This document shows, one piece after another, positions 56,317-64,000 of a stretch of 64,000 nt of DNA. Numbering within the stretch: position 1 is the first letter of the stretch; the number at the start of each line of letters is the position of its first letter. The notes below the pieces were generated by a model that ran no database searches, had not been told where the DNA came from, and saw only the letters and a list, made by a program, of their open reading frames with translations. The stretch is from CBINFS01 sp966250015 (GTDB lineage Bacteria; Bacteroidota; Rhodothermia; Rhodothermales; DASSAV01), in NCBI GenBank assembly GCA_966250015.1, contig CBINFS010000003.1:62001-126000 (forward strand), in the 5' to 3' direction. The position numbers and the translations under genes were made by a program.

Positions 56317-57442
56317 TTAACTGTTTTCTGTTCCGGCCTGTTCGAGAAGAAACGCTTTGATGAAAGGTTCGAGCTCCCCTTCCATGACGCCGTGCACGTC
56401 GGTAACCTTTGTTTCCGTCCGATGGTCGTTGACCATCGTATAGGGCTGAAAGACGTAGGACCGAATCTGGCTTCCCCACTCGATCTTTTTCTTCGAGCCC
56501 TCCAGCTCGTTCTTGGCGGCTTCCTGAATTTCGCGTTCGAGCTGATAGATCCGGCTCTTGACCATGGTCATGGCCCGTTCGCGGTTCTGGAGCTGGCTTC
56601 TCTCTTCGGTACATTCAGCGACAACCCGGGCCGGCTCGCCGTTGGACAGCGTACCCGTCCAGATCAGGCGGACGCCGGTTTCGACCTTGTTCACGTTCTG
56701 CCCGCCCTTTCCACCTGACCTGAACGTTTGGAGTTCGATCTGATCCGGCGTGATTTCGACGTCGATCTCGTCGTCGATCTCGGGGTAGACGAATACGCTG
56801 GTAAAAGACGTGTGCCTACGACCACTCGAGTCGTATGGAGAGATTCGTACGAGCCTGTGCACACCGGATTCCCCTTTGAGGTATCCGTAGGCGTACGGCC
56901 CCGAAAACTCGAGCGAAGCGCTCTTGATGCCGGCGACTTCACCCGGTTGATATTCGAGGAGATGTACGTCGAATCCGTTCTTTTCTCCCCACCGGGTGTA
57001 CATTCTGAGCAGCATCTCCGCCCAGTCCTGGCTCTCGGTGCCTCCCGCTCCGGGATGAATGACGAGGATGGCGTCCCGGTGGTCGTCGGGCCCACTCAGC
57101 ATACTCCTGAGCTCGAGCGCATCAACGAGCCGTTTCAACTGTTCCGCTTCCGCCCGAATCTCTCCTTCGAGGCTCTCATCGTTCTCTTCCTCGGCGAGGA
57201 GGCGAAGCGTTTCGACGTCCTCTGCCTTTCGTTTCAGCTCGTACCACGATTCGAGCCATTCATTTTCGGCAGCAATCTTTTTCTCGACTTCCCGCGCCTG
57301 TTCGGGGTTGTTCCAGAAATCAGGATCCAACCGCTTTTCGCTCAACTCGGCAACGATCTGTTCACGTTTTTCGACGTCAAAGATAGTCTCCGAGCGTGTG
57401 CGCACGCTCCAACAATTGATCTATGTCGATCGATTCTTCCAT
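56317..57442 (-). CDS. prfB: Peptide chain release factor 2 with programmed +1 frameshift
   Basis: A 374-residue class I release factor reading UAA and UGA. The first 21 codons run from ATG 57442 (MEESIDIDQLLERAHTLGDYL) to an in-frame TGA at 57379-57377. Reading continues in the +1 frame from 57378 by the standard CUU-UGA-C slip, with a GGAG element close upstream, then DVEKREQIVAEL. Domain I, GGTESQDWAEMLLRMY and the GGQ loop FRSGGKGGQNVNKVETGV follow, and the family C-terminus is complete. The segment joins are complement of 56317-57378 and 57380-57442. RF2 limits its own synthesis through this site: low RF2 slows UGA termination and promotes slipping. Confidence 0.96.
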
Positions 57443-57507
57443 ACAGTTCAGAACTCCTTCTCAATCCGCAGTTTTTTCGAACGCACCGGTATAACGAAAC
57501 AACACAC

Positions 57508-57565
57508 AAAAAGTGCTGGCAGGTGGTTGCGTCTCAAAACGAATTGCGGTTTCGCCTGCCAGCAC
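57508..57565 (-). terminator. Terminator of the aminotransferase gene
   Basis: GTGCTGGCAGG (57513-57523) pairs with CCTGCCAGCAC (57555-57565), 11 bp perfect with a 31-nt loop. It is followed on the minus strand by TTTTTG, beginning 39 nt after the aminotransferase stop and lying ahead of prfB. Confidence 0.75.
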
Positions 57566-57603
57566 GTGTGCCGCACAATTTCGGCAAGCGGCCGATAATT
57601 TGC

Positions 57604-58824
57604 TTACCTGGTTTGCCCGTTAAGCGCCTGGTATTTTCGTGAAAACCGAATGATGCGCTCTATTGCCCGAAGCAAGTCTTCTTTTTCGGCAGTGTACGAA
57701 CAGCGGACGTAGCCCTCGCCACTGGGTCCAAACGCATTGCCCGGTACACAGGCCACGTGCTCTTCCCTCAACAGTCGTTCGGCAAACCCTTCGGACGTAA
57801 GCCCGGTCGATCGGACGTCCGGAAAGCAATAAAAGGCGCCCTCCGGCTCAACCGTCTCGAGGCCGGCCGCACGGAGCCCGTCAACGAGCAGCCGACGGCG
57901 CTCGTCGTACGAACGACGCATCCGTTCGACGTCGTCCTGTGCCTCACGGATGGCGGTGGCCGCTCCGATCTGCGCCATCGTCGGCGCGCTCATCACGATG
58001 TATTGGTGGGCCCGATACATCGCCTGGGCGAGCTCCGCCGGCGCGCACGCATAGCCGATCCGCCATCCAGTCATCGCAAAGGTCTTGGAGAAGCCCCCGA
58101 TCAAGATCGTGCGTTCTCGGAGTGCTTCGTGTGCCGGGACGCAGGTGTGGCCACCTTCGAGTGCCGTGTCGTATATGAGCCGGTCGTAGATCTCGTCCGA
58201 TATCACGATCAAATCGTGTTCAACAACGACGCGTGCAATTTCGTTGAGCCTGTCCCGATGAAGCACGGCGCCTGTCGGGTTGCTAGGATACCCGATGAAC
58301 AGGACCTTTGACCGCGGGGTGATTCGCGCTTCGATGTCACTCGCCGTAACGACGAAATTGTTTTCAGCATACGTTGGGACGTAAACCACCTCGGCGCCCG
58401 CCATCCTGGCCGTAGGCCCGTACGAAACAAAGCAGGGCTCGGGTATGAGAATCTCGTCGCCGGGATCGAGTGTGGCCAGCATGGCGAGCAACATGGCTTC
58501 ACTCACCCCGACGGTTATGATGATCTCGTTCGACGGGTCATACGTAACGTTATACCGCTCCTCGTAATCCCGGGCAATCAGGGCACGTAGCTCGGGAAGA
58601 CCGGCGTTCGCCGTATAACCCGTTTTCCCTTCGCGCAGCGACTCGATGACCGCTTCGACGATCGGCTGAGGTGAAACGAAGTCCGGCTCACCGATCCCGA
58701 GCGAGATCACGTCCTCCATGGTAGACGCAATCTCAAAAAAGCGGCGTATCCCGCTCGGCGGAATCGACTGCATCCGGCGCGACACCTTTGAGCCAAGATC
58801 TATATCAGACGCATCAACCTGCAT
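57604..58824 (-). CDS. PLP-dependent aminotransferase, class I (aspartate-type)
   Basis: A 406-residue fold-type I aminotransferase. Substrate and cofactor sites are intact: SLGIGEPDFVSP near the N-terminus, YPSNPTGAVL, VISDEIYDRLIYD and the PLP Lys in GGFSKTFAMTGWRIGYACAP. It may transaminate aspartate, alanine or aromatic amino acids; sequence alone does not tell. A start at ATG 58824 is preferred over TTG at 58845. It is divergent from the aldehyde dehydrogenase gene. Confidence 0.9.
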   Translation of the reverse strand: MQVDASDIDLGSKVSRRMQSIPPSGIRRFFEIASTMEDVISLGIGEPDFVSPQPIVEAVIESLREGKTGYTANAGLPELRALIARDYEERYNVTYDPSNEIIITVGVSEAMLLAMLATLDPGDEILIPEPCFVSYGPTARMAGAEVVYVPTYAENNFVVTASDIEARITPRSKVLFIGYPSNPTGAVLHRDRLNEIARVVVEHDLIVISDEIYDRLIYDTALEGGHTCVPAHEALRERTILIGGFSKTFAMTGWRIGYACAPAELAQAMYRAHQYIVMSAPTMAQIGAATAIREAQDDVERMRRSYDERRRLLVDGLRAAGLETVEPEGAFYCFPDVRSTGLTSEGFAERLLREEHVACVPGNAFGPSGEGYVRCSYTAEKEDLLRAIERIIRFSRKYQALNGQTR

Positions 58825-59030
58825 ATTTTTTTCTACTTGAACCAAATTCAGAACATTCCAACCGGAATCAAAGGAATCTCTAACAGGTAACGCATCGGTC
58901 AGATCCCGAAGCGAATAAATCGGCAGATGATGTAACAGCCTGTATACGCCGGTAGCATTTGAGTGAAGGAACCTCTACGATTGCGGTATAGCCATTTCTG
59001 AGCGAATTCAAGGCAATCAACTCCTACCCT

Positions 59031-60515
59031 ATGGCAGAGCAATTTTTCAATTATGTAGGCGGCCAGTGGAAGCCTTCGGAGTCTGGACGAACGTTCGAAG
59101 ACATCAACCCTGCGAGGACAACGGACGTGATCGGGACCTTCCCGGAGTCAACAGCGAAGGACGTCGATGAGGCGGTCGTCGCTGCCCAGTCCGCGTTCAA
59201 GTCCTGGTCGAGCCTTCCAGCCCCAAGGCGCGGAGAGATCCTGCGCAAACTCGGTGATCTTCTTACTGAGCGTAAGGATGAGATTGCGTTCGAGATGACG
59301 CGTGAGATGGGTAAACCGTTCAAGGAAACCCGTGGGGACGTCCAGGAGGCAATCGACACGGCCTACTATGCGGCTTCCGAAACGCGTCGTCTTTTCGGCC
59401 ACACCGTCCCGAGCGAGCTGCCGGACAAATTCAACATGACCGTACGCCGCCCTATCGGGGTGTGCGGCATCATTACCGCGTGGAACTTCCCGGTGGCCGT
59501 GCCAAGCTGGAAAATTATCCCCGCACTCGCGTCCGGAAATACGATTGTTTTCAAACCAAGCGAAGAGGCGCCCTACAGTGGATTGCTTTTCGTCCAGGCG
59601 ATGCTGGACGCCGGCGCCCCGGGGGGTGTCGTCAACCTCGTATGCGGGGGTGGTGAAGCGGGTTCGGCGCTCGTTTCCCACCCGGACGTCCAGGTGATCT
59701 CCTTCACCGGGTCAACTGAAACCGGAGCGAAGATCGGAGCCGTCTGTGGCAGTATGCACAAGCGGTTTTCGATGGAAATGGGGGGCAAAAACCCGATGAT
59801 CGTGATGGACGACGCCGACCTCGACCTGGCTCTCGAAGGGATACTGTGGGGCGCATTCGGAACGACGGGCCAGCGATGTACGGCGACGAGCCGTCTCATC
59901 CTGCACGAGAAAATCCACGACACGCTGGTATCGCGCCTCGCCGAAGCTGCTTCGAAGCTCAAGCTGGGTTACGGGAATGACGAAGGGGTCGACGTGGGAC
60001 CGCTCATCAACCAGAAGGCAATGGAAAAAGTTGTCCATTACGTCGAAATTGGCAAATCCGAAGGTGCCGAGCTCGTGCTTGGAGGAAAGCGTGCGACAGG
60101 TGCCGGGTTGGATCAGGGCTTTTTCTTCGAGCCCACCCTGTTTATTGGGGTCAAGCCGGAAATGCGCATTGCGAAGGAAGAGATATTTGGCCCGGTCCTC
60201 TCGATATTTCGTGTCGCTTCCTATGAGGAGGCTATAGCAATCGCAAACGGGACTCGCTACGGCCTCTCTTCGAGCATCTACACCCGCGACGTTAACGTGG
60301 CCTTCCGGGCAATGCGAGACCTCGAAACCGGCATCACGTACATCAACAGCCCCACCATTGGAGCCGAGGCGCACCTGCCTTTTGGTGGAGTCAAGCAAAC
60401 GGGCAACGGCCACCGGGAAGGTGGCTGGGAGGTGTTCGACTTTTACACGGAAACGCAGACGATCTACGTTGACTTCTCCGGCCGCCTCCAGAGGGCGCAG
60501 ATCGACATTTCTTAG
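59031..60515 (+). CDS. NAD(P)-dependent aldehyde dehydrogenase
   Basis: A 494-residue ALDH. Catalytic Glu is in FSMEMGGKNPMIV and catalytic Cys in FGTTGQRCTATSR; the NAD site ITAWNFPVAVPSWKIIPAL and PFGGVKQTGNGHREGG ending are typical. The N-terminal EDINPARTTDVIG and layout are close to semialdehyde dehydrogenases of the alpha-ketoglutarate- or aminoadipate-semialdehyde type. The true substrate is unknown. It is bounded by terminators on the far side and reads alone. Confidence 0.92.
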   Translation: MAEQFFNYVGGQWKPSESGRTFEDINPARTTDVIGTFPESTAKDVDEAVVAAQSAFKSWSSLPAPRRGEILRKLGDLLTERKDEIAFEMTREMGKPFKETRGDVQEAIDTAYYAASETRRLFGHTVPSELPDKFNMTVRRPIGVCGIITAWNFPVAVPSWKIIPALASGNTIVFKPSEEAPYSGLLFVQAMLDAGAPGGVVNLVCGGGEAGSALVSHPDVQVISFTGSTETGAKIGAVCGSMHKRFSMEMGGKNPMIVMDDADLDLALEGILWGAFGTTGQRCTATSRLILHEKIHDTLVSRLAEAASKLKLGYGNDEGVDVGPLINQKAMEKVVHYVEIGKSEGAELVLGGKRATGAGLDQGFFFEPTLFIGVKPEMRIAKEEIFGPVLSIFRVASYEEAIAIANGTRYGLSSSIYTRDVNVAFRAMRDLETGITYINSPTIGAEAHLPFGGVKQTGNGHREGGWEVFDFYTETQTIYVDFSGRLQRAQIDIS

Positions 60516-60523
60516 CATTACAC

Positions 60524-60561
60524 AAAAAAAGAGGGGCGCCCTGGTTGGAACGCCCCTCTTT
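60524..60561. terminator. Bidirectional terminator between the ALDH gene and rpsA
   Basis: AAAGAGGGGCG (60528-60538) pairs with CGCCCCTCTTT (60551-60561), 11 bp perfect with a 12-nt loop. The minus strand ends in T7, so it is a strong rpsA terminator; the plus strand has T3 for the ALDH gene. Confidence 0.8.
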
Positions 60562-60584
60562 CGGTCTATCGGGAGTTGAGAGGA

Positions 60585-63164
60585 TTATTCCTCAGCTTTC
60601 TTCGTCACGTCCTCGGCGTCCTCTTTCGATTCTGCTTCGGCCTTGGCTGAGGACTTCCCTGCCTTTTTCGGTTTTGCCACGTCCTCTTTGGACTCAGCAG
60701 GAGCCTCCTCGGGAGACTCGCTGGTTTCCACTGTGGCTACCGGTTTTGCGCCGGAGCCTTTCGAAGGCGTCTTGTCTTCGACAACCTCTTCTGTAGCTTC
60801 GGCCATCTCTTCCTTCTCCACCTTTCCGGTGCCTTTCACGGCGGCTTTGGACTTCTCCGAGGAAGCCTCGCTACCCGCATCTTCAGAGGGCTCTTTGCGC
60901 TTTGCAGGAGGCTCTTTCGGGGACTCACTCGAAGTCGCGCTCTCTTCCGGTCGTTTGCCGGATGCGGCCTTGCTGCCAACACTGGGAGTCTCCTCGACGT
61001 CTCCGGAAGCCGCGGGCGTGGCCACGACCTTGCTTTCCTCGGCCTGCGTGGAACGCTCGGCAGCTTCCATCTGCTCCTTCAGGTCCGCGAGGCCCGCCAG
61101 CTCACCAAAGGTCGTCGGACCTGTGGTCGCACGTTCGGTATACTGGCTGATTTCCTTCCGTTCGCGTTCGCGTTCCAGCCGCCGCTCGCGCTGTTCTTCT
61201 TCCTTCTTGGCACGCTCTTCGGCGCGGAACTTCGCCGTTTCGCTGAGGATGATCTCTTTGTTGTTCGCGTCGAACCGAATGACACGCAGCTCTAGGCGGT
61301 CACCGATCCGATACGAATCCTGGAAGTGCTGGCTGTTTTTCAGCTCGTTCGAAGGCACGAAGGCTTCGACGTCGAGCGGCAGGTCAACGACAAGGCCCTT
61401 GTCCTCGATCCGCGCGATCGTCGCTTCCGTATCGTTCCCTTCAGCATACAGCTTGGCGAATTGATTCCAGGGGTTCGTTTCCACCTGCTTGTGGCCGAGA
61501 GAAATGCGGCGCTCCTTCTCGTCGACGTTGAGAATGACGACGTCCAGCTCCTGACCTTTCTTCACGATCTCGCTTGGGTGGCGAATCCGTTTCGTCCATG
61601 AAAGATCGCTGATGTGGACGAGGCCGTCGATACCGGGCTCGATCTCAACGAAAACGCCGAAGTTGGTGATGTTACGCACCTTGCCCCTGAGTACCGTTCC
61701 GGCCGGGTAACGTTCGGCGATACCCTGCCACGGATCCGGCTGGAGCTGCTTCATGCCGAGTGAGATCTTCTTGCCCTCGTGGTCGATGTTGAGGATCTTG
61801 ACGTTCACCAATTGCCCGAGGGCAACCATCTGGCTGGGATGACGGATGTGTTCCGTCCAGCTCATTTCTGAAATGTGAACCAGGCCCTCGATCCCCTTCT
61901 CGAGCTCGACGAATGCACCGTAGTCGGTGATCGAAACGACTTTGCCTTCGACCACGTCGCCTTCGTTGTACTTCTCGCCGATGTTTTCCCACGGATGCGA
62001 CTGAAGCTGCTTGAGGCCGAGCGAAATGCGCTGGCGCTCCTTGTCGTAGTCGAGCACGACCACGTTGAGCTTCTGATCGAGGGAAACCAGCTCGGACGGA
62101 TGCGATACGCGTCCCCAGGAAAGGTCCGTGATGTGAAGCAACCCGTCTACGCCGCCCAGGTCGATGAACACACCGAAGTCGGTGATATTCTTGACGGTGC
62201 CTTCGAGCACCTGTCCGGGCTCCATGGTCGACAGGATCTTCTTCCGCTGCGCTTCGAGCTCTTTCTCGATGAGCGCCTTGTGCGAGACGACGATGTTCTC
62301 GTTGGCCTCGTTGAGCTTGACGATCTTGAACTCCATCCGCTTGTCGAGGTACGCATCGAAGTCACGGACGGGGCGAACGTCAATCTGGGAGCCCGGCAGG
62401 AATGCCTCCATGCCGTCGAAGAGCTCGACGATCATGCCGCCCTTGATTCGGCGAACGATCGTACCTTCGAGCACCTGCTCCTGCTCGTACGCATCGACGA
62501 TCCGCTGCCAGCGACGTACGGTATCCGCTTTGGACTTGGAGAGGACGAGCTGCCCTTGATAGTCCTCGATACGCTCGAGGAAGACTTCTACCTCGTCGCC
62601 AGGTTTGAGCTCACGGTCGAACTCGTTTTTGGGAACGATGCCGTCGCTTTTAAAGCCGATGTCGATCACGACATCCTTTTCACCTACGCTGACCACCCGG
62701 CCTTTTACTATTTCATTGGCCGTTACGTCGGTGAGCGTCTGTTCGACGAGGTTCCGGAACTGGTTTAAGGAGCTGTCTACCTCCTCTTCCTGCATGTGTT
62801 CGAGCTCCTCGAGGCTGTACACTCGGCCAATGATTTCGCCGGTGAAGCCAATGCTACCAGTAGGTACGAGCTCTTCCGGGCCCGACACTGAGGTCGGCTC
62901 GTCTGCCTGAGTGTCCGATTCGACCACCGGTGTCTCCACTTCCTGATCTGGAACGGCTTCGGATACTTCCTGCTCCGTCGATTCCGGCGCCTCAGTCGAT
63001 GCCTCAACCGGCACGTCCTGAACGGTTTCTTCCGGTGCATCTGGCGGCGTGGCCGCTTCTTCAGCCTCAGTTACGGCTTCGTTTTCGACCTGAGGTTCAA
63101 CTACCGGCTCTTCGGTTTCGATGTTATCCGCTGGGTTGTTGGGGTTCTGCTGATTTTCAGCCAT
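60585..63164 (-). CDS. rpsA: 30S ribosomal protein S1 with long N- and C-terminal tails
   Basis: An 859-residue S1 protein that helps unfold mRNA on the 30S subunit. Six S1 domains lie at approximately 150-212, 230-298, 317-386, 402-473, 489-560 and 576-650; the third to fifth share the strongest RNA-binding faces (GVFIDLGG, GAFVELEKG, GVFVEIEPG). The first ~145 residues are acidic and Pro/Glu-rich. The last ~205 residues are a low-complexity Ala/Glu/Lys/Ser tail. E. coli S1 has 557 residues, so the tails add about 300. cmk precedes it, as in many bacteria. Confidence 0.95.
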   Translation of the reverse strand: MAENQQNPNNPADNIETEEPVVEPQVENEAVTEAEEAATPPDAPEETVQDVPVEASTEAPESTEQEVSEAVPDQEVETPVVESDTQADEPTSVSGPEELVPTGSIGFTGEIIGRVYSLEELEHMQEEEVDSSLNQFRNLVEQTLTDVTANEIVKGRVVSVGEKDVVIDIGFKSDGIVPKNEFDRELKPGDEVEVFLERIEDYQGQLVLSKSKADTVRRWQRIVDAYEQEQVLEGTIVRRIKGGMIVELFDGMEAFLPGSQIDVRPVRDFDAYLDKRMEFKIVKLNEANENIVVSHKALIEKELEAQRKKILSTMEPGQVLEGTVKNITDFGVFIDLGGVDGLLHITDLSWGRVSHPSELVSLDQKLNVVVLDYDKERQRISLGLKQLQSHPWENIGEKYNEGDVVEGKVVSITDYGAFVELEKGIEGLVHISEMSWTEHIRHPSQMVALGQLVNVKILNIDHEGKKISLGMKQLQPDPWQGIAERYPAGTVLRGKVRNITNFGVFVEIEPGIDGLVHISDLSWTKRIRHPSEIVKKGQELDVVILNVDEKERRISLGHKQVETNPWNQFAKLYAEGNDTEATIARIEDKGLVVDLPLDVEAFVPSNELKNSQHFQDSYRIGDRLELRVIRFDANNKEIILSETAKFRAEERAKKEEEQRERRLERERERKEISQYTERATTGPTTFGELAGLADLKEQMEAAERSTQAEESKVVATPAASGDVEETPSVGSKAASGKRPEESATSSESPKEPPAKRKEPSEDAGSEASSEKSKAAVKGTGKVEKEEMAEATEEVVEDKTPSKGSGAKPVATVETSESPEEAPAESKEDVAKPKKAGKSSAKAEAESKEDAEDVTKKAEE

Positions 63165-63360
63165 ACTTTTCTCCGGGCATGCCGCAGGTGTCGAGTTGGG
63201 TTTTCAAGGTATGCGACCTTGCCCTTGTGTTGTTTTGTCTGCTCCTTCCCTCCCTTGAAAAGAGAATGTGCAGGTTTAGGGTTAAACGTTTAGTGAATGT
63301 TTACTGCTTACGTCTATGCACCGTTACGGACCAGTTAGGACTGTGACGGTATAGTTGTTT

Positions 63361-64000
63361 TCAAACGGAAAAACGCCCTTTGCGTTCCTTTACTTTTTCG
63401 ATTACGAAGTCAACCTGTTCACCGATGCTGCGCTTCGTCGTATCCAGGTCAATGGCGTCTTCGGCTCGGCGCAAGGGTGATAGTTCACGCTCGCTATCTT
63501 GCCGATCGCGCTCCACGATTTCCTGCAAAATGGTTTCATACGGCAGTACCTTCCCCGCCGCTTCCAACTGCTCCTGCCGTCTTCGCGCGCGAATGGCCGG
63601 GTCGGCCACCATGAAGATCTTGACGTCGGCGTCGGGGAAAACGACCGTTCCGATGTCCCGACCTTCGACAACGACGCCTCCACCCTGCCGCAAGTACTCC
63701 CGGGCAATACGCCGCTGCTCTGCAACCAGCTTCTCTCTCACAGCCTTGTACGCGCTTATCCGGCTCGAAAGGGCGCCGACCTCAGGTGTCCGAATCGAAT
63801 CGGTCACGTCTTCCCCATTAACCAGCACCCTAATGCCGTCAGGCTCATGCCGGAAAGCAAGCTGCAAACCCTCCAATCGCTCCCGCACCACCGACTCATC
63901 CTCGATGGGCGAATCGGCCAGCGCATAGGCTACTGCCCTGTACATTGCGCCCGTATCGAGGTAATGATACCCCAGCCTTTCCGCCACAAGGCGAGCCGTC
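63361..64000 (-). CDS. cmk: Cytidylate kinase (N-terminus cut by the window edge)
   Basis: A partial kinase phosphorylating CMP and dCMP. Reading continues to the edge, and the outermost codons translate as TARLVAERLGYHYLDTGAMYRA, matching the residues just after the P-loop (which lies outside). The GGGVVVEGRDIGTVVFPDADVKIFMVADP and R-rich lid RRRQEQ segments are typical. About 13 N-terminal residues are missing. It sits 196 bp upstream of rpsA in the standard cmk-rpsA order. Confidence 0.95.
   Translation of the reverse strand, partial: TARLVAERLGYHYLDTGAMYRAVAYALADSPIEDESVVRERLEGLQLAFRHEPDGIRVLVNGEDVTDSIRTPEVGALSSRISAYKAVREKLVAEQRRIAREYLRQGGGVVVEGRDIGTVVFPDADVKIFMVADPAIRARRRQEQLEAAGKVLPYETILQEIVERDRQDSERELSPLRRAEDAIDLDTTKRSIGEQVDFVIEKVKERKGRFSV

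Noticed and set aside
57379..57442. Reading prfB as a disrupted pseudogene because of the in-frame TGA.
   Set aside because: The stop is part of the standard CUU-UGA-C programmed frameshift, and the downstream frame is intact.

Overview
This 64 kb window is a gene-dense chromosomal segment of about 56% G+C, with 52 recognisable protein-coding genes (two cut by the window edges). No tRNA, rRNA, CRISPR array or insertion sequence was seen. Gene content and style suggest a member of the Bacteroidota/Rhodothermota lineage, possibly Rhodothermales. The evidence is weak ribosome-binding sites, LytTR/LytS-type signalling, a ribosomal protein S1 with long acidic tails, a SpoIID-domain protein in a non-spore context, a baeRF-family protein, and the order rimP-nusA-infB-rbfA-truB-ribF-rpsO-pnp. 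The assignment is an inference, not a measurement.

Layout. 1-213: C-terminus of a rhomboid protease. 291-9404 (minus): a kinase/response-regulator pair, a SpoIID-like wall protein, a Mut7-C RNase-like protein, an A-type Fe-S carrier and ClpC. 9597-12389: tatD and, convergently, dnaK. 12696-26331 (plus): pgsA, pyrE, cinA, recA, a squalene-synthase-like gene without the usual Asp motifs, purM, plsY, gpsA, an AlbA/Schlafen-type gene, a type II topoisomerase pair and a nitrilase. 26341-35538 is the most accessory part: purC, a LacI regulator, a degenerate ThiD-like kinase, an orphan MalK-type ATPase, a tyrosine recombinase next to a dif-like palindrome, a baeRF protein, a cyclase, an Lrp regulator and miaA. 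35535-43168 (minus): a chain running epimerase, scpA, scpB, rluB, guaB, Xaa-Pro peptidase, glycosyltransferase, RsbW-like kinase. 43218-54456 (minus): M16 peptidase, pnp, rpsO and the nusA-infB translation operon. 54681-64000: nadB, prfB with a programmed frameshift, an aminotransferase, an aldehyde dehydrogenase, rpsA and cmk (cut by the edge).

Function. Most genes are housekeeping: information processing (NusA, IF2, RbfA, RimP, TruB, S15, S1, PNPase, RF2, MiaA, RluB), chromosome maintenance (RecA, ScpAB, topoisomerase, Xer), lipid synthesis (PgsA, PlsY, GpsA), nucleotide and NAD synthesis (PyrE, PurM, PurC, GuaB, Cmk, NadB, RibF) and protein quality control (ClpC, DnaK). The most notable signals are: (1) a perfect 13-6-13 palindrome just upstream of the Xer-type recombinase, with the geometry and inner-arm bases of a dif site; (2) two stacked intrinsic terminators in the leader of rimP-nusA-infB; (3) a PDZ-multiTM-GAF-LytS kinase; (4) two enzyme-family proteins that have lost catalytic motifs (squalene-synthase-like and ThiD-like).
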